Shown piece by piece: positions 1 to 6,035 of a DNA stretch of 12,856 nucleotides. Numbering within the stretch: position 1 is the stretch's first letter; each line of letters starts with the position of its first letter. The stretch is taken from NCBI GenBank assembly GCA_027403435.1, contig DAHZDR010000345.1, positions 1 through 12,856 on the forward strand, given 5' to 3'. The notes under the pieces are model-generated. The model saw nothing but the letters and a program-made list of their open reading frames with translations, did no database searches and had not been told where the DNA came from. Source of the stretch: Deltaproteobacteria bacterium (GTDB lineage Bacteria > Desulfobacterota > Binatia > Binatales > Binataceae). Position numbers and translations under genes: made by a program.

Positions 1-647
1 CGCGCCGCTCCAATCACCGCGACCGCGCGCGGCTTGAGAATCCATTCGACGCTATGCGCCAGGGCCACGCGCTCGCGCGTCGCGCTGGCCTGAAGCGATT
101 GCTCGGTTTCGGCGGTCGGAAAGGCGAGGTGAATCACGCCCGCTTCGGCGGAACGGCGAACCGTATAGCCGCTCTTCGCGAAGACCTCGAGCATCCGATT
201 GTTGTCGCCAAGCACGTCCGCCTGTAGTTCGACGATTCCGCCGGCGCGCGCGAGGCGGCTCAGATGCTCCAGCAGGAGCGTGCCTATGCCGCGCCCCTGA
301 TGCTGGTCGATCACGGCAAAGGCGACCTCGGCGCGGGTTCGATCGGCGCAGCGGATACATTGTGCGACGCCGATGACGCGTTCACGCCGATCGTCGCGCA
401 GCGTCGCCACCAGCGCCACATGATCGACGAAGTCGATCCGCGTGAGGCGCGTCAGCTCGGCCTGATTCAGCGAATGCTTCAGTCCGAAAAAGCGATAGTA
501 AATTGACTTTTGGCTGAGACCCTGGAAATGTTCGAGCAGGCGCTCGCGATCGTCGGGCCGAATCGCGCGGACGTGGATCGATCCGCCGTCCCGCAACACC
601 TCGTCAGCGGCGTAATTCGCCGCCTCCGGCGCGGATTCCCCGTTCAC
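1..647 (-). CDS. GNAT acetyltransferase fused to ADP-forming acyl-CoA ligase (Pat-like), 3' end cut by window edge
   Basis: About 215 residues are visible. Residues 24-180 form a GNAT acetyltransferase: an 'IRPDD' entry, the AEVAF strand with a conserved Glu (residue 107) and the acetyl-CoA loop QGRGIG (117-122). Near residue 203 the sequence turns into LKPRAVAVIGAA, the usual opening of the CoA-binding domain of NDP-forming acetate-CoA ligases, and the frame is still open at base 1. Known family: Pat/KAT protein lysine acetyltransferases, which join one GNAT to a large acyl-CoA-ligase-like region. In Salmonella Pat the GNAT is C-terminal; here it is N-terminal, an order known from other bacteria. 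There is no N-terminal cyclic-nucleotide-binding domain of the mycobacterial kind. Two GTG codons are adjacent; the one at 647 sits 6 bases after a GGAG and is preferred over the one at 650. It follows the stress-protein gene closely and is probably cotranscribed. Whether it acetylates proteins or makes acyl-CoA cannot be settled from the visible part. Confidence 0.88.
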   Translation of the reverse strand, partial: MNGESAPEAANYAADEVLRDGGSIHVRAIRPDDRERLLEHFQGLSQKSIYYRFFGLKHSLNQAELTRLTRIDFVDHVALVATLRDDRRERVIGVAQCIRCADRTRAEVAFAVIDQHQGRGIGTLLLEHLSRLARAGGIVELQADVLGDNNRMLEVFAKSGYTVRRSAEAGVIHLAFPTAETEQSLQASATRERVALAHSVEWILKPRAVAVIGAA

Positions 648-653
648 CACCGT

Positions 654-657
654 CTCC
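654..657 (-). promoter_or_regulatory. Ribosome binding site deciding the GNAT gene start
   Basis: GGAG on the minus strand lies just inside the short gap after the upstream stop codon. It is 3 bases from the first GTG (650-648) and 6 bases from the second (647-645), which favours the second as the start. Confidence 0.5.
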
Positions 658-662
658 GCAGG

Positions 663-1472
663 CTATTCCATGTCCGCGGTCAACGCTTGCAGCACATCGA
701 AGTTCGAAATGATGCCGATCAGGCGTCCGTCTTCGACCACCGGCAGCGCGCCGATTTTCCGTTCGCGCAACAAGCGCGCGGCCTCGCGCACCGGGGTGTC
801 CGGCGTAATCGTGATAACCGGTTCGGTCATCGCCAGCTTGACCTCGGTATGTTCGTGGCGGCCGGCATGCGTCCGCAGGTCGCGGTCGGTGATGATACCG
901 ACCACCGCGCCGCCCTCCACCACCGGCAGGCTGCGGAAATCGCCTTCGTTCATCCGCGCGGCGGCGACGGTCAGCTTGTCGGCGGGCGCGGCCGTCACGG
1001 GATTGCGCGTCATCCAGCGCGCGACCGTGCGGCCCTCCACCTTGCCCTGATGGACGGCGAGGACGGGACAGCTCGCTTCGCGCAGCACCATCTCGGCGAC
1101 GCTGCCGAGAAAGACTCGCGAGAATCCGCGCCGGCCATGCGTCGCCATCACGATCAGGTCGGCGGCCAGGCGCTTCTCGGCGTGCAGAATCGAGCCCGCC
1201 GGTTCGCCAACATGGACGAACGATTCGTATTTGAGGCCCGTCAGATGCCGATGCGCGAATTCCGTCAGGCGAACGCGCGCCGTCTCTTCTTGTCCGCGAT
1301 AGACGTCGACGTAACCCGGCATGCCAGATGGCGGAATCATCATCGGCACCACATGCATCAGTAGAACGACGCCATCGTTTTGCCGCGCGAGTTGGGCCGC
1401 CGCTTCAATCGCGGCGGCCGCCTGAGCGTCAAAATCGATTGGCGCGAGAATTCTCCGATAGGGGAAGGACAT
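663..1472 (-). CDS. Universal stress protein (UspA) domain fused to two CBS domains
   Basis: 269 residues in a tandem architecture. Residues 4-141 are a Usp domain: the N-terminal strand RRILAPIDF and the ATP-binding stretch ATHG...FLGS at 110-124. This matches the G-2x-G-9x-G-S/T pattern except that the first Gly is Ala (residue 110). Residues about 153-206 and 214-267 are two CBS repeats, each with the LPVVE...VGII/IGII core, forming one Bateman module that usually binds adenine nucleotides. No catalytic or membrane segment is seen, so a cytoplasmic energy- or stress-sensing role is the natural reading; the ligand is unknown. The ATG at 1472 is preceded by GGAGG at 1489-1485 with a long 12-base spacer. 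The gene lies just upstream of the GNAT/acyl-CoA-ligase gene and shares its reading frame, so the two are probably one operon in which the sensor could influence the acetyltransferase (inference). Confidence 0.93.
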   Translation of the reverse strand: MSFPYRRILAPIDFDAQAAAAIEAAAQLARQNDGVVLLMHVVPMMIPPSGMPGYVDVYRGQEETARVRLTEFAHRHLTGLKYESFVHVGEPAGSILHAEKRLAADLIVMATHGRRGFSRVFLGSVAEMVLREASCPVLAVHQGKVEGRTVARWMTRNPVTAAPADKLTVAAARMNEGDFRSLPVVEGGAVVGIITDRDLRTHAGRHEHTEVKLAMTEPVITITPDTPVREAARLLRERKIGALPVVEDGRLIGIISNFDVLQALTADME

Positions 1473-1620
1473 GGTGGATTTTAGCCTCCGTTGCGCTGTT
1501 TTCGCCTGGCCTGTCCGTCAGCTTTCCGGAAGCTTTCGCGGCTTCGACCGCCCTCGGCGCTGAGATGCAATCGGCTTCCATTATCGTTGGGACGTGGCTC
1601 CAGATGGAAGAATGGAGGAC

Positions 1621-1639
1621 CGGCGCGGCGGCCGCGCCG
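1621..1639. repeat. GC-rich inverted repeat (8-bp stem, 3-base loop)
   Basis: CGGCGCGG (1621-1628) and CCGCGCCG (1632-1639) are perfect reverse complements around a CGG loop. The repeat lies 22 bases before the TTGACA of the candidate promoter. It has no T-run, so it is not a standard terminator. It could be an operator, a structural barrier between divergent genes, or chance in GC-rich DNA. Confidence 0.4.
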
Positions 1640-1661
1640 CGCGGCGCTTTGCCGGCGAAAC

Positions 1662-1689
1662 TTGACAATGGCGCATCGCCTGCTAAATC
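1662..1689 (+). promoter_or_regulatory. Candidate sigma-70 type promoter for the CoA-transferase gene
   Basis: A perfect TTGACA (1662-1667) is followed after 16 bases by TAAATC (1684-1689), a weak -10 match. It points toward the CoA-transferase start about 90 bases downstream, which would give an untranslated leader of roughly 80 bases carrying the 1724-1737 palindrome. The -35 match is strong; the -10 is the doubtful part. Confidence 0.42.
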
Positions 1690-1723
1690 CCGGACGTAGA
1701 ATCATTTTTCGTGCATTAACTTA

Positions 1724-1737
1724 AGCGGCCGGCCGCT
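1724..1737. promoter_or_regulatory. 14-base perfect palindrome in the CoA-transferase leader
   Basis: AGCGGCCGGCCGCT is fully self-complementary and sits between the candidate promoter and the start codon at 1780. That is a plausible operator position for a dimeric repressor such as a TetR-family protein. No regulator gene is adjacent, and GC palindromes are common in such DNA, so this is only a candidate. Confidence 0.3.
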
Positions 1738-1779
1738 GAATTCGCGGGTTCCGTCCGGATCGGCCTGGTAGAGGCGTAA

Positions 1780-3000
1780 ATGGCATATCCAACGCACGTG
1801 CTTGACGGCTACAAAGTTCTCGATTTTACACAGTACATCGCGGGGCCCACGGCGTCCCGCATGATGGCTGAAATGGGCGCCGAGGTTGTCAAGGTCGAAA
1901 TCGCGCCGTCCGGCGACCGCACGCGGGAGTTGCCCTACATCAAGAACGGCCGCAGCGGCTATTACGTTCAGCAGAACCGCGGGAAACTCGGCATGTGTCT
2001 CGACATCAAGCGCGCCGAGGCCGCGGCGATCCTCCGCGAACTGGCGGCTAAAGTCGACGTCGTCGTGGAAAATTTCGCGCCCGGCGTCATCGGCCGAATC
2101 GGCTTCGACTATCCCGCCGTGAAGTCGCTGAATCCGCGCGCGGTGATGTGTTCGATTTCGACTTTCGGCCAGCGGGGTCCGCTCTCCCATCTGCCCGGCT
2201 ACGATTTCATCGCGCAGGCCTATTCGGGAATCACTTCGATGATTGGCGAACCCGGCGGACAGCCATACTTTCCGATGGCGGCGCTGGGGGACGTCAGCAC
2301 GGGAGTGCATGCCGCGCTCGCGATAGTCGCGGCGCTGCTCCATCGCGAGCGCACGGGCCAGGGGCAATATCTGGATATCGCGCTGCTCGACGCCTATTTC
2401 AACTGCCATCATACCGCCGTGCAGATGTATAGCCTGAGCGGCGGCGAGATTAAACTAACTCGCGGCGGAAAGCATCTGCCATATGGTGCGCCGTGCAGTA
2501 TCTATCGTGGCCACGAACACTACATAATCATTATCGGCGGCGTGGAGCATCAATGGCGCCAGTTGTGCGCCGCGATGGAACGTCCCGACCTTGCGCGTGA
2601 TCCGCGTTTCAAAACCAACGCCGACCGCGTGCGCAACAACGACGCGCTTTACGCGATCATCCAGGGATGGCTGCTGTCGCTTGCCGGCGACGACGCAATC
2701 ATGGCCCGCCTGAACCAGTATCGCGTGCCGGCGGCGCCGGTGCTGTCGGTCGAGGAGGCGATCAACCATCCGCATATGCGCGAGCGCGGCACGATCGCGC
2801 CGGCGCACGATCGCCTTCTGGGGGATTTCGAACTGCCGGGCTTTCCGCTGAAATTTTCGGCGTTCCCGGAGCATCGCCAGCTCGAGGCGCCGCTGCTCGG
2901 CGAGCATAACGCGGACGTGCTCAGCCGTTATCTCGGCTACGATTCCGGGCGAATCGCGGCGCTGGAGCGCGCAGGCGTGCTCGTCCGCCAGCCGCTTTAG
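1780..3000 (+). CDS. CaiB/BaiF family (family III) CoA-transferase
   Basis: 406 residues, the usual length for the family. It opens with the typical GYKVLDFTQYIAGPTASRM segment, followed by GAEVVKVE (33-40), the NRGK motif (66-69), VENFAPG (96-102) and ALGDVSTG (168-175). Asp171 aligns with the catalytic aspartate that carries the acyl anhydride in formyl-CoA transferase. Family III enzymes move CoA from one acyl-CoA to a free carboxylic acid in the cytoplasm, usually to activate a growth substrate; the acids used here cannot be read from sequence. The ATG is preceded by GAGG at 1771-1774 with a 5-base spacer. The gene stands alone on this strand and converges on the amidohydrolase pair. Shared use in one catabolic route is plausible but unproven, because the two sets are transcribed toward each other rather than together. 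Confidence 0.95.
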   Translation: MAYPTHVLDGYKVLDFTQYIAGPTASRMMAEMGAEVVKVEIAPSGDRTRELPYIKNGRSGYYVQQNRGKLGMCLDIKRAEAAAILRELAAKVDVVVENFAPGVIGRIGFDYPAVKSLNPRAVMCSISTFGQRGPLSHLPGYDFIAQAYSGITSMIGEPGGQPYFPMAALGDVSTGVHAALAIVAALLHRERTGQGQYLDIALLDAYFNCHHTAVQMYSLSGGEIKLTRGGKHLPYGAPCSIYRGHEHYIIIIGGVEHQWRQLCAAMERPDLARDPRFKTNADRVRNNDALYAIIQGWLLSLAGDDAIMARLNQYRVPAAPVLSVEEAINHPHMRERGTIAPAHDRLLGDFELPGFPLKFSAFPEHRQLEAPLLGEHNADVLSRYLGYDSGRIAALERAGVLVRQPL

Positions 3001-3013
3001 CGATTGCGCCGGG

Positions 3014-3055
3014 CGATCCGGCCGGCCGCGCCTGGCGGCGAATCAGGCCGGATCG
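3014..3055. terminator. Nested hairpin between convergent genes (possible bidirectional terminator)
   Basis: CGATCCGGCC (3014-3023) pairs perfectly with GGCCGGATCG (3046-3055). Within the 22-base loop a second stem, GCCGC (3025-3029) with GCGGC (3035-3039), extends the structure. It spans the gap between the CoA-transferase stop and the amidohydrolase stop, covering the last codons of the latter. No T-run follows on either strand, so it is not a textbook intrinsic terminator; it could block readthrough by structure or protect 3' ends. Confidence 0.45.
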
Positions 3056-4146
3056 ATTCCGTAGAGGCGGCGCGCGTTGTCGCAGACTATTTTGCGCGTC
3101 ACGTCCGCCGGCACGCCGGCGAAATTTTCCGCGATCACCTTCAGCGAATGCGGAAAGGTCGAATCCGCATGCGGGAAGTCCGACGCCCACATGTAATTAT
3201 CCGCGCCGAAGAATTTCCACGTCGCGGGTCCGAGCGGATCGTCCTGGAACGTCGCCCAGACGTTGCGCCGCACATATTCGCTGGGCTGAAGCGGCAGCCG
3301 CCGCGCGCTTGGAATCTTGCTATTGACGTGGTCGAGGCGGTGAATCCAGTTTGGCGCCCAGCCGACGTCGTTTTCCGCGCTGACGATCTTCAGTTCGGGA
3401 AACCGCTCGAACACGCCGCCATAGACGAGGCGCGTGATGCATTGCTCGACGACGTGGATGACGTGAATTTGCAGGTCCGCCATCGTCGGCATCGCCGGGG
3501 TCAGCGGCATCCCGGAAACCAGCGGCTTGTGCAGTGAAATCGGCAGGCCGGCCGCGGCCGCCGCCCGCCAGAGCGGATCGAAGCGTTCGTCGCTGTACGA
3601 CACCTCGTTGTTCTCCGCGGCGAGAATCATCATGCCTTTGAGTCCCAGCCGGGCGCAGCGATCGATTTCGGCGACGTCGGGCAGCGCGGCCAGCGAATAC
3701 AGCCCGATTCCAATCAGGCGCTTTGGGTCGTGCGCGCAGAATTCCGCCAGCCAATCGTTGTAGGCGCGCAGGCAGGCGAGCTGCAACTCCACGTCAGGCA
3801 TCGCGAACACGGCGATACCCAGGGTCGAGTAGAGAACTTCGGCGCGGATGCCGTCGAGATCCTGATCTTTCAGCCGCTCCACCGGATCCCATCCGCTGGG
3901 CCGCGCCGCTTCGTAGCCGTGGCTCATATGCTCGCGGAGCTCGGCGCCGCTCTTGCCCGCCGCGAAGGCGGCCGCCACGGCCAGCGGATGGATTCCCGGA
4001 CCGACGAACAAATAGGCCGGTCCGCTTTTGTCGTTCCTGATCACGCGCGGCGCCCGATCGCGGAACTTCCGATCGAGCCGCTCCACCCACAGGTCTCCCG
4101 GTTCGGTCATATGGGAATCGGCCGATATGACTGTTTGCTCCGCCAT
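3043..4146 (-). CDS. Amidohydrolase-2 family metal-dependent hydrolase or decarboxylase
   Basis: 367 residues of a TIM-barrel amidohydrolase of the group that includes ACMSD and related decarboxylases. Visible motifs: SADSHMTEP, giving Asp10 and His12 in place of the classic HxH; ISLHKP with His206 at the mid-barrel metal position; SAENDVGW with Glu258; and WASDFPHADSTFP with the late-barrel Asp323, then His326. The family hydrolyses C-N or other bonds or decarboxylates aromatic-type acids; the substrate is unknown. Translation could begin further upstream at 4188, but that would overlap the preceding gene. The ATG at 4146 has AAGGAG at 4162-4157 and starts directly at the conserved DSH strand, so I chose it. 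It lies 38 bases after the D-aminoacylase-like gene, so the two are probably one operon. Confidence 0.92.
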   Translation of the reverse strand: MAEQTVISADSHMTEPGDLWVERLDRKFRDRAPRVIRNDKSGPAYLFVGPGIHPLAVAAAFAAGKSGAELREHMSHGYEAARPSGWDPVERLKDQDLDGIRAEVLYSTLGIAVFAMPDVELQLACLRAYNDWLAEFCAHDPKRLIGIGLYSLAALPDVAEIDRCARLGLKGMMILAAENNEVSYSDERFDPLWRAAAAAGLPISLHKPLVSGMPLTPAMPTMADLQIHVIHVVEQCITRLVYGGVFERFPELKIVSAENDVGWAPNWIHRLDHVNSKIPSARRLPLQPSEYVRRNVWATFQDDPLGPATWKFFGADNYMWASDFPHADSTFPHSLKVIAENFAGVPADVTRKIVCDNARRLYGIDPA

Positions 4147-4156
4147 TGCGATTACG

Positions 4157-4162
4157 CTCCTT
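4157..4162 (-). promoter_or_regulatory. Ribosome binding site deciding the amidohydrolase start
   Basis: AAGGAG on the minus strand lies 10 bases before the ATG at 4146. It supports this start over the in-frame upstream ATG codons at 4188 and 4173, which have no comparable site and would lengthen the protein beyond its conserved N-terminus. Confidence 0.6.
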
Positions 4163-4184
4163 GTTAGCGCCATCTCCGGATGGT

Positions 4185-5882
4185 TCAAATCCGCGCGGAA
4201 GCGGCGGCGGGCCGCAGCGTCCGGCCGGGCGTCGCGCCGCTATGCACGCCGTCCGCGAAGAGAATTTCGCCGTTAACCAGCGTGTACCGGATGCCGCGCG
4301 CCGCGGTCACCAGCCGCCGTCCGCCGCCCGGCAGATCGTGGCGCGTTTCGGGACGCTCGGCGCATCCGATCGTGGCGAAATCGAAAATCGCCAGATCGGC
4401 CGCCATTCCCGGCCGAATCGCGCCGCGGTCCGCGATTCCGAAAAACGCGGCCGGCTCGGAAGTGATGCGCTTGATTGCGTGTTCGAGCCCCAGCGCCTTG
4501 CGTTCGCGCACGTATTTGCCGATCAGGTAGGTCGGATAGCCGGCGTTGCACAGCATATCGACGTGCGCCCCGCCGTCGGAAATTCCGATCATCGTGCGCG
4601 GATCGCTGAACTTCATGGCCACGCGGGTTTCGTCGGTGTCGAGCAGCGGAATCATGAAATCGACCGCGAGCCGGTCTTCGATCGCCAGGTCGAAGAACAG
4701 GTCCAACGGCTCGGCGCCGCGTTCGCGCGCCGCTTCGGCGATTGTTTTCCAATGCAAGGCTTGCAGCGCGGGATTGCGCGCTTCCTTGATTTGCGTGCGC
4801 TCCCACAAATCATGAAAGACGGCGCGGCGCTTCAGCTCCTCCGCGAAGGCGCGGCGGAAACCCGCGTCCGCGTACAGCCGCATTTGCGCCTCGGCGGATT
4901 TATCGCCGAAGGCCGGCTTGATCGAATTCATGCTGGCGAACAGGAACGGATTGCGCAGATTGAATTCGACCACCAGCGGCCGCACCGCGACTTGCGGCGC
5001 GCATCCGCGCCGCAGCAGCGGCTCGGCGCGCTCGAGCGTCTCCGACCACGCCGTCGGCGCGTCGTCGCGATCGCGCAGATTGAGCCACGTCACCGGCCGT
5101 CCGCTCGCTGCCGAAAGCAGCTCCAGCAGGGCGTATTCGCGTTCGGAAAGGCCGCTGGGCTGCTTCGTCAGCGCAATCTCGATCGCGCCGCGGCCGCTCG
5201 CGCCGAGCGTTTTCGCGTAGGCGCGCAACTCCTCGTCGCTCGCCAGCCGGCAGGCGAGCGGTTTCGCCTGGTACCCCAGATGCTGCGGCATCACGGTCAG
5301 CGAAAAGCCCATGGCGCCCGCCGCGAACGCCTCGCCGAGCAGGCCGGCGATGCGTTCGGTTTCCGCCGCCGTCGCCGCCCGCTCCATCGCCGCCTCGCCC
5401 ATTACCCACTGCCGGAACGGCGAAAGCGGCGCCAGAAAACCGACGTTGATGCCCAGGCCGCGGCGCGCCGCCGCTTGCATATATTCGGGGAAAGTCTCCC
5501 AGTCCCACGTGATCCCGCGCGCCAGCACGTCATGTGGAATCGCCTCGACATGCACCAGGTTCCACGTCGCGATTTCGCGTTCGTCCGGCTTGCACGGCGC
5601 GATCCCGACTCCGCAATTGCCGGCGATTACCGTGGTCACGCCGTGCCATGACGAGCAGGTCGCGAGCGGATCCCAGCAAATCTGCGCGTCGTAATGCGTG
5701 TGCGGATCGATGAAGCCGGGCGCGACGATCAGGCCCGCCGCGTCGATTTCGCGCGCCGCGCCGCCGTCCACGCGGCCGCACGCCGCGATCCGTCCCCGCG
5801 CGATCGCGACGTCGCCGCGTTCGGCGGGCGCGCCCGTGCCGTCCACGATCGTGCCGTTACGGATAACCAGATCGTATTCCAT
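4185..5882 (-). CDS. D-aminoacylase-like amidohydrolase (amidohydrolase-3 family)
   Basis: 565 residues. N-terminal beta-sandwich strand DLVIRNGTIVDGTG, then the metal motif HTHYD (His61, His63), GNCGVG with Cys90 in the place of the D-aminoacylase bridging Cys, and GISDGGAH with Asp436 near the barrel end. The C-terminal part (RGAIRPGMAADLAIFD, then the VNG strand) closes the sandwich, as in dihydroorotase/urease-type enzymes. Best family name: N-acyl-D-amino-acid deacylase-like. The two further histidines that bind zinc in Alcaligenes D-aminoacylase (H220 and H250) seem absent: the matching strands read IALTKQ (Lys239) and TWLNL. The substrate may therefore not be an N-acyl-D-amino acid. 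The ATG has GGAGG 11 bases upstream. It is first in an operon with the downstream amidohydrolase and divergent from the HtrA-like gene. Confidence 0.92.
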   Translation of the reverse strand: MEYDLVIRNGTIVDGTGAPAERGDVAIARGRIAACGRVDGGAAREIDAAGLIVAPGFIDPHTHYDAQICWDPLATCSSWHGVTTVIAGNCGVGIAPCKPDEREIATWNLVHVEAIPHDVLARGITWDWETFPEYMQAAARRGLGINVGFLAPLSPFRQWVMGEAAMERAATAAETERIAGLLGEAFAAGAMGFSLTVMPQHLGYQAKPLACRLASDEELRAYAKTLGASGRGAIEIALTKQPSGLSEREYALLELLSAASGRPVTWLNLRDRDDAPTAWSETLERAEPLLRRGCAPQVAVRPLVVEFNLRNPFLFASMNSIKPAFGDKSAEAQMRLYADAGFRRAFAEELKRRAVFHDLWERTQIKEARNPALQALHWKTIAEAARERGAEPLDLFFDLAIEDRLAVDFMIPLLDTDETRVAMKFSDPRTMIGISDGGAHVDMLCNAGYPTYLIGKYVRERKALGLEHAIKRITSEPAAFFGIADRGAIRPGMAADLAIFDFATIGCAERPETRHDLPGGGRRLVTAARGIRYTLVNGEILFADGVHSGATPGRTLRPAAASARI

Positions 5883-5917
5883 CGTTCGGCGGACCTCCCG
5901 CGCGGCGTGATGCTTCT

Positions 5918-5947
5918 TCGCTAGGCCGGTTGCGCCCGCGATGTCAA
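5918..5947 (-). promoter_or_regulatory. Weak candidate promoter for the amidohydrolase operon
   Basis: A perfect TTGACA is read on the minus strand at 5947-5942, but the best hexamer at a suitable distance, TAGCGA at 5923-5918 (18-base spacer), matches the -10 consensus poorly. The orientation and distance to the start at 5882 are right. I trust the -35 more than the -10. Confidence 0.25.
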
Positions 5948-5972
5948 GCGCGCCGGCGGATCGGTTTTGCGT

Positions 5973-6000
5973 TTGACGGGGGATGGCGGATGATTATCTT
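5973..6000 (+). promoter_or_regulatory. Candidate sigma-70 type promoter for the HtrA-like gene
   Basis: TTGACG (5973-5978) is followed after 16 bases by TATCTT (5995-6000), matching 5 of 6 and 4 of 6 consensus positions. Transcription would begin near 6007, about 30 bases before the GTG start at 6036. Confidence 0.42.
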
Positions 6001-6035
6001 GAAGCTGGACGCGCGGGCGTCGCCGGAACCGCAAC

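Larger units (their letters stand above)
1473..1779. other. Divergent intergenic region, 307 bases
   Basis: This spacer separates the minus-strand stress-protein gene from the plus-strand CoA-transferase gene. I see no convincing coding sequence in it; the open frames present are short, Arg/Pro/Ala-rich and resemble no protein I know. It holds a GC-rich hairpin (1621-1639), a plus-strand promoter candidate (1662-1689) and a 14-base palindrome (1724-1737). For the minus-strand gene, a GATAAT at 1585-1580 resembles a -10 box, but no good -35 lies at the right distance. Confidence 0.6.

Noticed and set aside
510..1364. Long plus-strand open frame of 284 codons opposite the Usp-CBS and GNAT genes
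   Set aside because: It is antisense to two clearly recognisable proteins, crosses their gene boundary, and its translation is Arg/His-rich with no family resemblance: a GC-driven shadow.
1727..3027. GGCCGGCC 8-mers flanking the CoA-transferase gene (1727-1734 and 3020-3027) as a possible cassette boundary
   Set aside because: The same 8-mer occurs again near 8344 inside ppdK, and at this base composition one or two copies are expected by chance in a window of this size. No longer repeat surrounds them.
4146..5651. Long plus-strand open frame of 501 codons opposite the amidohydrolase operon
   Set aside because: It is antisense to the D-aminoacylase-like gene, Arg/Ala/Gln-rich and without any motif. 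High GC in third positions removes stop codons on the opposite strand.
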